Assembly (NCBI GenBank): GCA_964558295.1
Contig: CAZLDQ010000239.1
Coordinates: 1-8,039, forward strand
Direction: 5' to 3'
Length of the DNA stretch: 8,039 nucleotides
DNA from: JBDKTH01 sp964558295
Lineage (GTDB): Bacteria; Planctomycetota; Planctomycetia; Pirellulales; Thermoguttaceae
Below, in pieces: positions 1 to 6,096 of this stretch. Both the position numbers and the translations under genes were made by a program. The notes beneath the pieces were generated by a model. It did no database searches. It worked only from the letters and a program-made list of their open reading frames with translations, and had not been told where the DNA came from. The stretch's first letter is position 1; each line of letters begins with the position of its first letter.

Positions 1-592
1 GGCCTGAGTCGGGTCATTGGCAGGTTGTCGCCATGTTACGAGACCTCCAGTGTTTGGACAACGTCTTTCGACGGGAGCGTTTGTTGCCAGGAGAAAATCG
101 AGCGGTAGCGTGGGGTCGCGCCATAGTCCGGTTCCTTTCCGATCGGCCAACAGGGTACTGCGTACCGTGTACTGCACTGCCTTGAATCTAGCAATCGACG
201 GACTGAATGGCGAGAAGCGGATTTGGCCTCCTATTGATGGGGGGACGCGAAGAGGCGAGCCTTCGGCGAGACGATTGGGCCTCTGTGTTATGTGTTTCGT
301 TCCTGGTGGAGGGCCCTTTGGTTGCCCCTCGTCAGTGGGGTGTGTCGTTTTGATGGTGGAACCGTTGCCAAACATGCGGCACAAGTGCCGCGGCTCAACG
401 GCGTGAATGGCGCGGTCGGAACCACCGGAGAGGCGTAGGAACTCGGCTTGTGGAGATCGGGCGGTTCAGGTATTTCTACGCGACCCTGATACTGCGTTGA
501 TTGCCATTGTCAGGTCCGAGCCAAGGCATCCGGTATGCCTTCCCGTCAGGTTTCTCGTCCCACATCCTTGCATGAACACAAGAAGGGCCTCG
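1..592 (+). other. Gene-free leader/promoter region of bamA
   Basis: No convincing gene is seen on either strand. A frame is open from a TTG at 17 to a TGA at 404-406, in register with bamA, but its product is rich in Arg, Ser, Cys and Gly, matches no family I know and has no ribosome site, so I treat it as non-coding. Bases 407-592 keep the bamA frame open but also read as non-coding. Visible structure: a small inverted repeat GGTAC-TGC-GTACC at 154-166, a GTACTGC direct repeat at 155-161 and 169-175, and the strong stem-loop listed separately. No promoter with good -35 and -10 boxes stands out; TTGTCA at 507-512 has no proper -10 partner at 16-18 bases. Confidence 0.6.
362..401 (+). promoter_or_regulatory. 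Strong stem-loop in the bamA leader
   Basis: Nested inverted repeat. The inner arms GCGGCAC (376-382) and GTGCCGC (385-391) are perfect, so the RNA can form a six-pair stem with a CAAG tetraloop. The outer arms CCGTTG (362-367) and CAACGG (396-401) are also perfect, and CC (368-369) can pair with GG (392-393). No T-run follows, so it is not a standard terminator for + strand transcripts. It could be a leader structure, an attenuator-like element or the end of an upstream transcript. The pairing is seen in the sequence; any role is inferred. Confidence 0.45.
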
Positions 593-3500
593 ATGGCCGG
601 CGCCCGCATCAGACCAAACTGGGTTGATCGGATTGGCCTTGCAGTCTTGCTGGCTGCGATGGTCCTTGGTGGCACCGTGATCAGCAGCCGGGGAGCGTCG
701 GAGGCAGCAGGGCCTTCGTCTCGCGGGTTCGGTCCTTTGTTTCCGGAGACTCGCCCCGAAGGTCCCTCAGATGGCCGTTCGCCTGCGGTGCCCGACGATG
801 CGAGTCCGGTTCGGGCTGGGGTGGACGGTGTGTCGGGCGAAGAAGAGACTGTCGTTCAGGTCCGCGTCACCGGTAATGGCAAGATCCCGTTGGAGAAGAT
901 CCTGCCCCACATCCGCACCCGGGCAGGGCGGCCGTTTAACAGCGAGATGATTGAGGAAGATGTGCGCCGGCTCAACGGCACTCACATGTTCGTCCAGGTC
1001 AAGCCGTACTCGCAGAAGGTGGCCGGGGGACGCGTGGTGATCTTCGAGGTCTTGGAGCGGCCGATGCTCCACTATGTCAAGTACGTGGGCAACCAAGCTG
1101 TCAAGAAGAAGACGCTGGAAAAAGAAGCGGGGATCAAGTCGGGCGACGCACTGGACACGTTTGCGGTGGAGGAAGCTCGCCGCCGTCTGGAAGAATACTA
1201 TCATGGGCATGGGTTTCCCAAGGCGCGTGTGACCATTGCCGAGGGGAACAAGTCGAGCGACCGCGGCGCGATCTTTGTGATCAATGAAGGGCAGAAGCAG
1301 CGGATTCTTTGGACCAATTTCGTGGGCAACACGATTGCCAGCGACGGTCGGTTGCGCACGCAGATTCAGGCGAAGCCCGGTTTTCTTTGGATCTTCCGTG
1401 GCGAGGTCGACCGCAAGCAGATCGAGGAAGACGTCAATCGCTTGACGGCCTATTACCGGGGGTTGGGTTTCTTTCGTGCCCGCGTCGGTCGCGAGCTGCA
1501 CTTTAACGAGAAGGAAAACTGGCTAACAATCACGTACGTGATCGACGAAGGCCCTCGCTACGTGGTCCGCAACGTCTCGTTCATCGGCAATACGAAGTTT
1601 TCGACGGAAGAGCTTGCCGCGAAGGTCAAGCTCCAGGGGGGGCAGGCATTTAACCAGGCTCAGATGAAAGCCGATGTGGCGGCGATCCAGGATTCGTATG
1701 GTGGCGTGGGCTATGTGTTTGCCGACATCCAAGCCGAGCCGCGGTTCCTCGAACAGCCGGGTACGCTCGATCTGGTCTATAACATCCGCGAAGGCGAACA
1801 ATTCCGGGTGGGCAAGATCAATGTGAGAATCAAAGGGGAGTTTCCCCACACGCGCATCACGACGGTCCTCAATCGGATGTCGATTTATCCGGGCGACATC
1901 GTTGACGTTCGCGAGTTGCGGGCGAGCGAACGGCGGCTCAAGGCGTCGGGACTCTTTGAGAATGATCCGGCCGCTGGAACGACTCCGAAGATCGTCTTCA
2001 GTCCACCGGACGCTGACAGCATGATGGCCCGTAAGCCGAAGGATCCCGGCCAGGTTCGTGGTCAGAGTCCGGATCCGCCGACGTTTACGGTGGAGGGGCC
2101 GCCGAGCCGTTATCCGCAGGCACGGCCGATCGATTTAACGATCGAAGCGACGTATGCCAGGGGCTCCCGGCCTGTGGAAGCGGAAGAGCCGCTGGAAGGC
2201 GAACGGCGGCAACTGCTGCGTGTCGTTTCGCCGCCGGTTGCGAACGGTTCCCACTCGCCTTCTTTACAGGAGGCCCAATCGGCCTTGGCGGCCGGCCTGA
2301 TCCAAACGCAAGCTCGTCAGCATGTTGCGCCGCATGGGGTGGCGTCAACGCCCAACGGGCGGGTTCCTGAAGGCGTCCGGTCAGCGGGGAGTGCCGATGG
2401 CCAGTTGCAGCAGGCGCAGGAAGCCTTGGAACGGTTATTGAACACATCGAGGCCCCGCGTGGCGAAGATGGCGGAGCCCGCCTCAGTGGTCCAACCTGCC
2501 GGGTATACGGCTCCCCCTGTGCCGACGGCTCCGATTCACGTGGAATATGATTCGATTGCTCCAGCCCAACCGCTGCAACCGCCAACAGGGCCATCCGACG
2601 TGCCGTTGCGGGGCGATTTCGGCCGTCCGACGAGTGAACCGATAATTCGCGGTCAGTACAGTTCGGATGCGGGGCGAGTGACGCCGAGCTTGTCGCGGTG
2701 GTCGGGCGGGGGGACGAAGACGCCGGTGTCGTTGACTTCGGACGCCCGGCCGTCTACGCAGACCTTGCCACCGCTGGAGAGTGTGGCGGTCGCCTCGCCC
2801 AAGGTTCAGCCTTCGGGGCAGGCCACGACGACGTACACGCCGGCCCCGGCAAGTCCGCCTTCCACGAGTCAAGCGCCGCCGGCGTACGCACCGCCGATTG
2901 ATCGCTACCCGGTTCCGGAAATGACGACGGGTGGGGCGACGATTGCCGATGCCTCGCCGTTGTTGGGGGCTCCGCCCGATGAACAACCGCTTTTCCTTCC
3001 CTTGGACCCAACGGTGACCGAGGCGCGGACCGGCCGGTTGATGTTTAGCGTGGGGGTGAACTCCGACTCCGGTTTGCTTGGTTCGATTATCCTCGATGAA
3101 CAGAACTTTGATTGGCAGCAGCTGCCAACCAGTTGGGAAGACATTCGAACCGGAGTGGCGTGGCGTGGAGCTGGTCAGCGGTTTCGTATCGAGGCCGTGC
3201 CGGGGACGGAATTGCAGCGTTATACGGTCAGCTTCCAGGAACCGTACCTGCTGGACTCGCGGGTTAGTCTGAGCTTAAGCGGCTATTACTATGACCGCCG
3301 GTACGATGAATGGACTGAGCAGCGGGTCGGCGGGCGGGTCGGCTTGGGGTATCAACTCACGCCAGATATGGCGGCAACGGTGGCCTTCCGTGGCGCGAGT
3401 GTGGAACTCTATGACCCGGTTGTGCCGACGCCTCCGACGTTGGCTGAAGCGCTCGGGCAGAACAGCTTGTACGGATTCCAATTCCAATTGACCCGTGATA

Positions 3501-4063
3501 CCCGCGACAGCCCGTACATGCCGACCGAAGGGAGTCTGATCGAAGCGTCGGTCGAACAAGTGGTCGGCTCCTATCAGTATCCGCGTTTCGATCTGGATGT
3601 GCGCCGGTATTTCATGTTGGCCCAGCGTCCGGACGGTTCGGGCCGGCAGGTGTTGAGTCTCAGCGGACGCTTGGCAATCACCGGCAACGATACGCCGATT
3701 TACGAGCATTACTTTGCCGGCGGCTATTCGACGCTTCGAGGATTTGATTACCGTGGGGCGTCGCCGCGCGAGTGGGGTACGCTGGTTGGCGGCGAGTTCA
3801 TGGTCCTGGCCTCGGCCGAATATATGTTCCCGATTACGGCGGACGCCATGATCCGCGGTGTGGTCTTTGTTGACACGGGGACGGTTGAACCAACGATCGA
3901 CAACTGGAGCAACCGCTATCGCGTTGCGCCCGGCTTCGGCTTCCGGATCACGATCCCTGCGATGGGCCCGGCGCCGATCGCCGTCGACCTGGCTGTGCCG
4001 ATCTTGCATGAGGATGGCGACGAGATCGAGAACTTCAGCTTCTTTGTCGGCTTCCTGCGATAG
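593..4063 (+). CDS. bamA: Outer membrane assembly factor BamA (Omp85), five POTRA domains with long Pro-rich linker
   Basis: Omp85-family protein that would fold and insert beta-barrel proteins into the outer membrane, with POTRA domains in the periplasm. With the start used here (1156 residues), a basic N-terminus and hydrophobic stretch (about 15-35) look like a signal peptide. Five POTRA units follow at about 87-157, 158-234, 235-323, 324-403 and 404-523; units 2-4 carry the typical G-[FY]-x-x-A turn (GHGFPKARV, GLGFFRARV, GVGYVFADI). Residues 524-814 are a low-complexity Pro/Gln/Ser/Thr-rich segment, not expected in classical BamA. The barrel spans about 815-1156 and contains the family loop motif LRGF (1048-1051). 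The C-terminus FSFFVGFLR resembles a beta-signal but ends in Arg. The start at 593 is chosen for AAGGG five bases upstream; ATG 572 and ATG 407 are in frame but lack such a site. No skp, lpxD or other bam partner lies next to it. TamA or another Omp85 paralogue is a less likely alternative, since TamA usually has three POTRAs. Confidence 0.9.
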   Translation: MAGARIRPNWVDRIGLAVLLAAMVLGGTVISSRGASEAAGPSSRGFGPLFPETRPEGPSDGRSPAVPDDASPVRAGVDGVSGEEETVVQVRVTGNGKIPLEKILPHIRTRAGRPFNSEMIEEDVRRLNGTHMFVQVKPYSQKVAGGRVVIFEVLERPMLHYVKYVGNQAVKKKTLEKEAGIKSGDALDTFAVEEARRRLEEYYHGHGFPKARVTIAEGNKSSDRGAIFVINEGQKQRILWTNFVGNTIASDGRLRTQIQAKPGFLWIFRGEVDRKQIEEDVNRLTAYYRGLGFFRARVGRELHFNEKENWLTITYVIDEGPRYVVRNVSFIGNTKFSTEELAAKVKLQGGQAFNQAQMKADVAAIQDSYGGVGYVFADIQAEPRFLEQPGTLDLVYNIREGEQFRVGKINVRIKGEFPHTRITTVLNRMSIYPGDIVDVRELRASERRLKASGLFENDPAAGTTPKIVFSPPDADSMMARKPKDPGQVRGQSPDPPTFTVEGPPSRYPQARPIDLTIEATYARGSRPVEAEEPLEGERRQLLRVVSPPVANGSHSPSLQEAQSALAAGLIQTQARQHVAPHGVASTPNGRVPEGVRSAGSADGQLQQAQEALERLLNTSRPRVAKMAEPASVVQPAGYTAPPVPTAPIHVEYDSIAPAQPLQPPTGPSDVPLRGDFGRPTSEPIIRGQYSSDAGRVTPSLSRWSGGGTKTPVSLTSDARPSTQTLPPLESVAVASPKVQPSGQATTTYTPAPASPPSTSQAPPAYAPPIDRYPVPEMTTGGATIADASPLLGAPPDEQPLFLPLDPTVTEARTGRLMFSVGVNSDSGLLGSIILDEQNFDWQQLPTSWEDIRTGVAWRGAGQRFRIEAVPGTELQRYTVSFQEPYLLDSRVSLSLSGYYYDRRYDEWTEQRVGGRVGLGYQLTPDMAATVAFRGASVELYDPVVPTPPTLAEALGQNSLYGFQFQLTRDTRDSPYMPTEGSLIEASVEQVVGSYQYPRFDLDVRRYFMLAQRPDGSGRQVLSLSGRLAITGNDTPIYEHYFAGGYSTLRGFDYRGASPREWGTLVGGEFMVLASAEYMFPITADAMIRGVVFVDTGTVEPTIDNWSNRYRVAPGFGFRITIPAMGPAPIAVDLAVPILHEDGDEIENFSFFVGFLR
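2162..3034 (+). other. Pro/Gln/Ser-rich linker region within bamA
   Basis: This part of bamA (about 291 codons) separates the last POTRA domain from the first barrel strand. It is rich in Pro, Ser, Thr, Ala and Gln with few hydrophobic clusters, so it is probably disordered in the periplasm. It holds two similar short helix-like segments, SLQEAQSALAAGLIQ (2261-2305) and QLQQAQEALERLLNT (2402-2446). The reading frame is intact and codon choice looks like the rest of the gene, so it is not an obvious frameshift or insertion. Boundaries are by eye. Confidence 0.7.
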
Positions 4064-4233
4064 CGGCAGGTCGTATCGCAATCCCTGCGACAAGGGCAGA
4101 GAGTCGGCGATTGGCGAATGATGGGGGGAGTAAGACCTGTAGGGGACGCCCTTGGTGGCGTTCCGCCATTTCCGCCGCTCGGATGCCCATGCGGGGTTGG
4201 CCCGGAAGGCTACGGAGGGCAGTCCCAAGAAGG

Positions 4234-4578
4234 TTAGTGTTTCTTGAACCACCAATCGTAGGTGTCGCCGTAATAGCCGATATGTGAACCGCCACGGTAG
4301 TGATAGCGAGCACCGAAGTTGCCCCACTCATAGCGGGGAACCGGCTGGGCGGAACTCGGTTGGCGCGAGCATTGGCCGTTGGGTTGCTCGAAGCGGGCGG
4401 TGGGAGGCATCCGGGTGATCTTCAGATTTGTTGAGCCCGCTTCATTGGCAGGCGGGTGTGGCAATGGATGCCAACTCAGGATCGACATGAGCGTCTCGCC
4501 ACCCTGGCTAAAGGATGGAATGACCAACCCCACGAGCAACGCCAGTGCAGCGCGAGCGCAGCAACTTCGGTAGGTCAT
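4234..4578 (-). CDS. Small exported protein of unknown function with aromatic C-terminus
   Basis: 114 residues; I do not recognise a named family. Residues 1-27 look like a signal peptide: a basic start with two Cys, then ALALLVGLVIPSF and a likely cleavage near SQGG. The middle (35-80) is Pro/Ser/Gln-rich and probably unstructured. The last 33 residues are packed with Tyr, Gly and Trp, including YEWGNFGARYHY and HIGYYGDTYDWW, and end in FKKH. The start is well supported by AGGGGGG nine bases upstream on the minus strand. It is convergent with bamA (170 bases between) and co-directional with apt, but over 260 bases and an assembly gap separate it from apt, so it is probably a separate transcript. 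Planctomycete genomes carry many short exported proteins with YGxFGA-like tails; kinship to these is my impression, not shown. It may be a cell-surface or periplasmic protein. Reality as a gene is likely because signal peptide, ribosome site and patterned tail agree. Confidence 0.7.
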   Translation of the reverse strand: MTYRSCCARAALALLVGLVIPSFSQGGETLMSILSWHPLPHPPANEAGSTNLKITRMPPTARFEQPNGQCSRQPSSAQPVPRYEWGNFGARYHYRGGSHIGYYGDTYDWWFKKH

Positions 4579-4613
4579 GTTGCAAATCCCCCCTGCAGCG
4601 ATTCATCCAGCGT

Positions 4614-4641
4614 GGGAGACAACCCTCGAAATGAGTCTCCC
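4614..4641 (-). repeat. Inverted repeat upstream of the small exported-protein gene
   Basis: Perfect 7-base arms GGGAGAC (4614-4620) and GTCTCCC (4635-4641) with a 14-base spacer, 36-63 bases before the start codon of the small exported-protein gene on the minus strand. It could be an operator or a leader hairpin. Arms of this length occur by chance in GC-rich DNA, so the role is unproven. Confidence 0.3.
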
Positions 4642-4807
4642 CTCATTGTGGAGATCGGCCCCGAGGCGTGGGAATCTGTAGCGTTTGTAGTGGATTTGCG
4701 AAGGTGGGAGTCGATAGGGGGAGGATCACGGCAATACGACAGCACAAAAGACGGGGCTCTGGGGCGGCATGGCGTTTGGTGCCATTGAGGGGCCGGCCTT
4801 TTTTTTT

Positions 4808-4817
4808 NNNNNNNNNN
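4808..4817. other. Assembly gap (10 Ns)
   Basis: Ten undetermined bases follow directly after a run of nine T (4799-4807), itself preceded by the palindrome GGCCGGCC (4791-4798 region). The true gap length is unknown. It lies 27 bases beyond the apt stop codon, exactly where an apt terminator would be expected, so a terminator hairpin may be hidden here. Reading frames that cross the Ns are not trustworthy. Confidence 0.95.
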
Positions 4818-4844
4818 GCTGGCGTCTCTGGTCGGTGCTTGATT

Positions 4845-5378
4845 TTAGGCGTATTTGATCAGGCTGACGATTTTTTTAGTGCCGAGCTTCTTGGCACCGC
4901 CGAGGCTGACCAACTCGATCAGGAATGCACAACCGGCGACGCGACCGCCAGCCTTTTCGACAAGGTGGCAGCAGGCGCTAACCGTACCGCCGGTGGCCAG
5001 CAGGTCGTCGACGATCAAGATGTTAGCGCCCGGAGGGATCGCGTCGATGTGGATTTCCAGGGTGTCGCTGCCGTACTCTAAGTCGTAGGTGTGCGACATC
5101 GTCTTGTAGGGGAGTTTTCCCGGCTTGCGCACAGGGACCAGCCCGACCCCCAATTCGAAGGCCAAGGGGGCGGCAAACAAAAAGCCGCGGGCCTCGGCGG
5201 CCACGATCGCATCGACGTTCAACGGCCGGACCTGCTCGGCCAATTCAACGATCGCCTGACGAAAGGCCTGGGGATTGGCCAACAGCGGGGTGATGTCGTA
5301 AAAGAGGATCCCAGGCTTGGGGAAGTCGGGAATCGAGCGGATATGGTCGGTCAGGGTGAGCTTCGGGGAGGCGGCCAT
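4845..5378 (-). CDS. apt: Adenine phosphoribosyltransferase
   Basis: Cytoplasmic purine-salvage enzyme that makes AMP and diphosphate from adenine and PRPP. The 177-residue length is normal for the family. The N-terminal block carries the family signature FPKPGILFYDITPLL (19-33). The AEARGF segment (61-66) and the flexible-loop region VRKPGKLPYKT (83-93) are present, followed by EYGSDTLEIH (101-110), where the glutamate and Tyr-Gly are typical of bacterial APRTs. The PRPP-binding motif ILIVDDLLATGGT (120-132) has both acidic residues and the Thr-Gly-Gly-Thr loop, so the enzyme should be active. The start is supported by AAAGGA eight bases upstream. The gene stands alone, divergent from the Dabb-domain gene across 298 bases, with no other purine gene beside it. 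Xanthine phosphoribosyltransferase is the nearest alternative, but the N-terminal signature and EYG motif favour APRT. Confidence 0.96.
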   Translation of the reverse strand: MAASPKLTLTDHIRSIPDFPKPGILFYDITPLLANPQAFRQAIVELAEQVRPLNVDAIVAAEARGFLFAAPLAFELGVGLVPVRKPGKLPYKTMSHTYDLEYGSDTLEIHIDAIPPGANILIVDDLLATGGTVSACCHLVEKAGGRVAGCAFLIELVSLGGAKKLGTKKIVSLIKYA

Positions 5379-5590
5379 CGTGGCAGTCCTTTAGTCTGGC
5401 GGAGCAAAGGGGGTGGGCGTGGGCAACTCGCCGCATCATGAATATAGGCGTGAGGCTCGCCGAGCGAAAGGGGACTACCCGGGCAGGAATGAGAACCGCA
5501 AAGGATGCCAAGATCGTGAAGGAAATATTAAGAGCGGGAAGGTGGGAGAGGACAAGGATCGAGGTTCCGCAGTCGCTTGCGATACCCCCA

Positions 5591-5604
5591 GACGGTATAC
5601 TGTC
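5591..5604 (+). promoter_or_regulatory. Possible -10 box inside a near-palindrome, upstream of the Dabb gene
   Basis: TATACT (5596-5601) is a five-of-six match to a sigma-70 -10 box and would put transcription start near 5608, about 70 bases before the Dabb-protein ATG. It sits inside a 14-base near-palindrome centred on GTATAC with GAC and GTC at the ends (12 of 14 positions symmetric), which could be an operator. No good -35 is found at 16-18 bases; TTGCGA at 5577-5582 is too close (13 bases). Tentative. Confidence 0.3.
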
Positions 5605-5625
5605 GTTGCTGGCAAGTGCCGCCGG

Positions 5626-5643
5626 CCCCTCTCTGACGAGGGG
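5626..5643 (+). promoter_or_regulatory. Small hairpin in the Dabb-gene leader
   Basis: CCCCTC (5626-5631) and GAGGGG (5638-5643) can pair around a six-base loop, 33-51 bases before the start codon at 5677. No T-run follows. It may be a leader hairpin; chance is a fair alternative in this GC-rich spacer. Otherwise the 5379-5676 spacer contains nothing I can assign. Confidence 0.25.
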
Positions 5644-5676
5644 GTGTTGTGAGGTAGCTCCTGGGAGACATGTATC

Positions 5677-6084
5677 ATGAAGAAGCTCGTTGTTTGGGGA
5701 GTCTTGCTGGCCTTGGTGGGCGGTGCGGTTGTTTCGACAGGGCGGGCGGAAGAGGCGGCTAAGAAGAATCCTCAGCTCGGCGCACTGCGGCACGTAGTCT
5801 TGCTGAAATTCAAGGAGGGGACGACGGCCGAACAAGTAAAGGTGATCGAAGACGGCTTTCGCGCTTTGCCGACGAAGATTCCCGAAGTGGCCGGCTTGGA
5901 GTGGGGGACCAACTGCAGTCCCGAGGGGCTGGCGCAAGGCTTTACGCACTGCTTCCTGGTGACGTTCAAGGACGCGGCAGCGCGGGGAGCCTATCTGCCG
6001 CATCCGGCGCATCAGGCGTTCGTCGAAGTGCTCAAGCCGCACCTGGACAAGGTGCTGGTGATCGATTATGTGGCTCAGGAGTGA
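5677..6084 (+). CDS. Exported Dabb (stress-responsive alpha/beta-barrel) domain protein
   Basis: 135 residues. Residues 1-24 form a clear signal peptide (MKK, hydrophobic core, likely cut after TGRA), so the mature protein is periplasmic or in another extracytoplasmic compartment. Residues 38-131 are one Dabb domain, a dimeric ferredoxin-like fold: the first strand RHVVLLKFK carries the conserved His, the middle has LEWGTNCSPEG and HCFLVTFKD, and the end has the characteristic YLPHPAHQAFVEVL with the HPxH pattern, then a last strand VLVIDY. Biochemical roles of Dabb proteins vary (stress-responsive plant proteins, polyketide cyclases), and most bacterial members are uncharacterised, so no reaction is assigned. 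GGGAGA eight bases before the ATG supports the start. The stop is 12 bases from the end of the convergent sigma-factor gene, leaving no room for a separate terminator. Being exported is somewhat unusual for the family in general. Confidence 0.88.
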   Translation: MKKLVVWGVLLALVGGAVVSTGRAEEAAKKNPQLGALRHVVLLKFKEGTTAEQVKVIEDGFRALPTKIPEVAGLEWGTNCSPEGLAQGFTHCFLVTFKDAAARGAYLPHPAHQAFVEVLKPHLDKVLVIDYVAQE

Positions 6085-6096
6085 GGCGTCACTGGG

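Noticed and set aside
17..406. 130-codon open frame before bamA
   Set aside because: Starts at TTG without a ribosome site, has a Arg/Ser/Cys-rich composition and no recognisable domain; more likely untranslated leader.
507..539. Promoter with TTGTCA as -35 upstream of bamA
   Set aside because: The only TAT-containing -10 candidate is 21 bases away, outside the workable spacing.
767..1501. 244-codon minus-strand frame opposite the POTRA region
   Set aside because: Antisense to well-recognised POTRA domains and without any known motif.
4146..4161. Possible bamA terminator ACGCC-CTTGGT-GGCGT
   Set aside because: Only a five-pair stem and no T-run on either side.
3275..4327. 350-codon minus-strand frame opposite the bamA barrel
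   Set aside because: Lies antisense to clearly conserved Omp85 barrel sequence; His/Arg-rich composition is typical of a GC-rich shadow frame.
4668..5081. Open frame crossing the Ns
   Set aside because: Reads through undetermined bases and then antisense to apt.
5438..5680. 80-codon frame ending in a 4-base overlap with the Dabb ATG
   Set aside because: The overlap hints at translational coupling, but there is no ribosome site, no recognisable fold, and the frame runs through the hairpin and putative -10 box.
5245..6042. 265-codon minus-strand frame overlapping apt and the Dabb gene
   Set aside because: Covers two well-supported genes in other frames and its product looks random.
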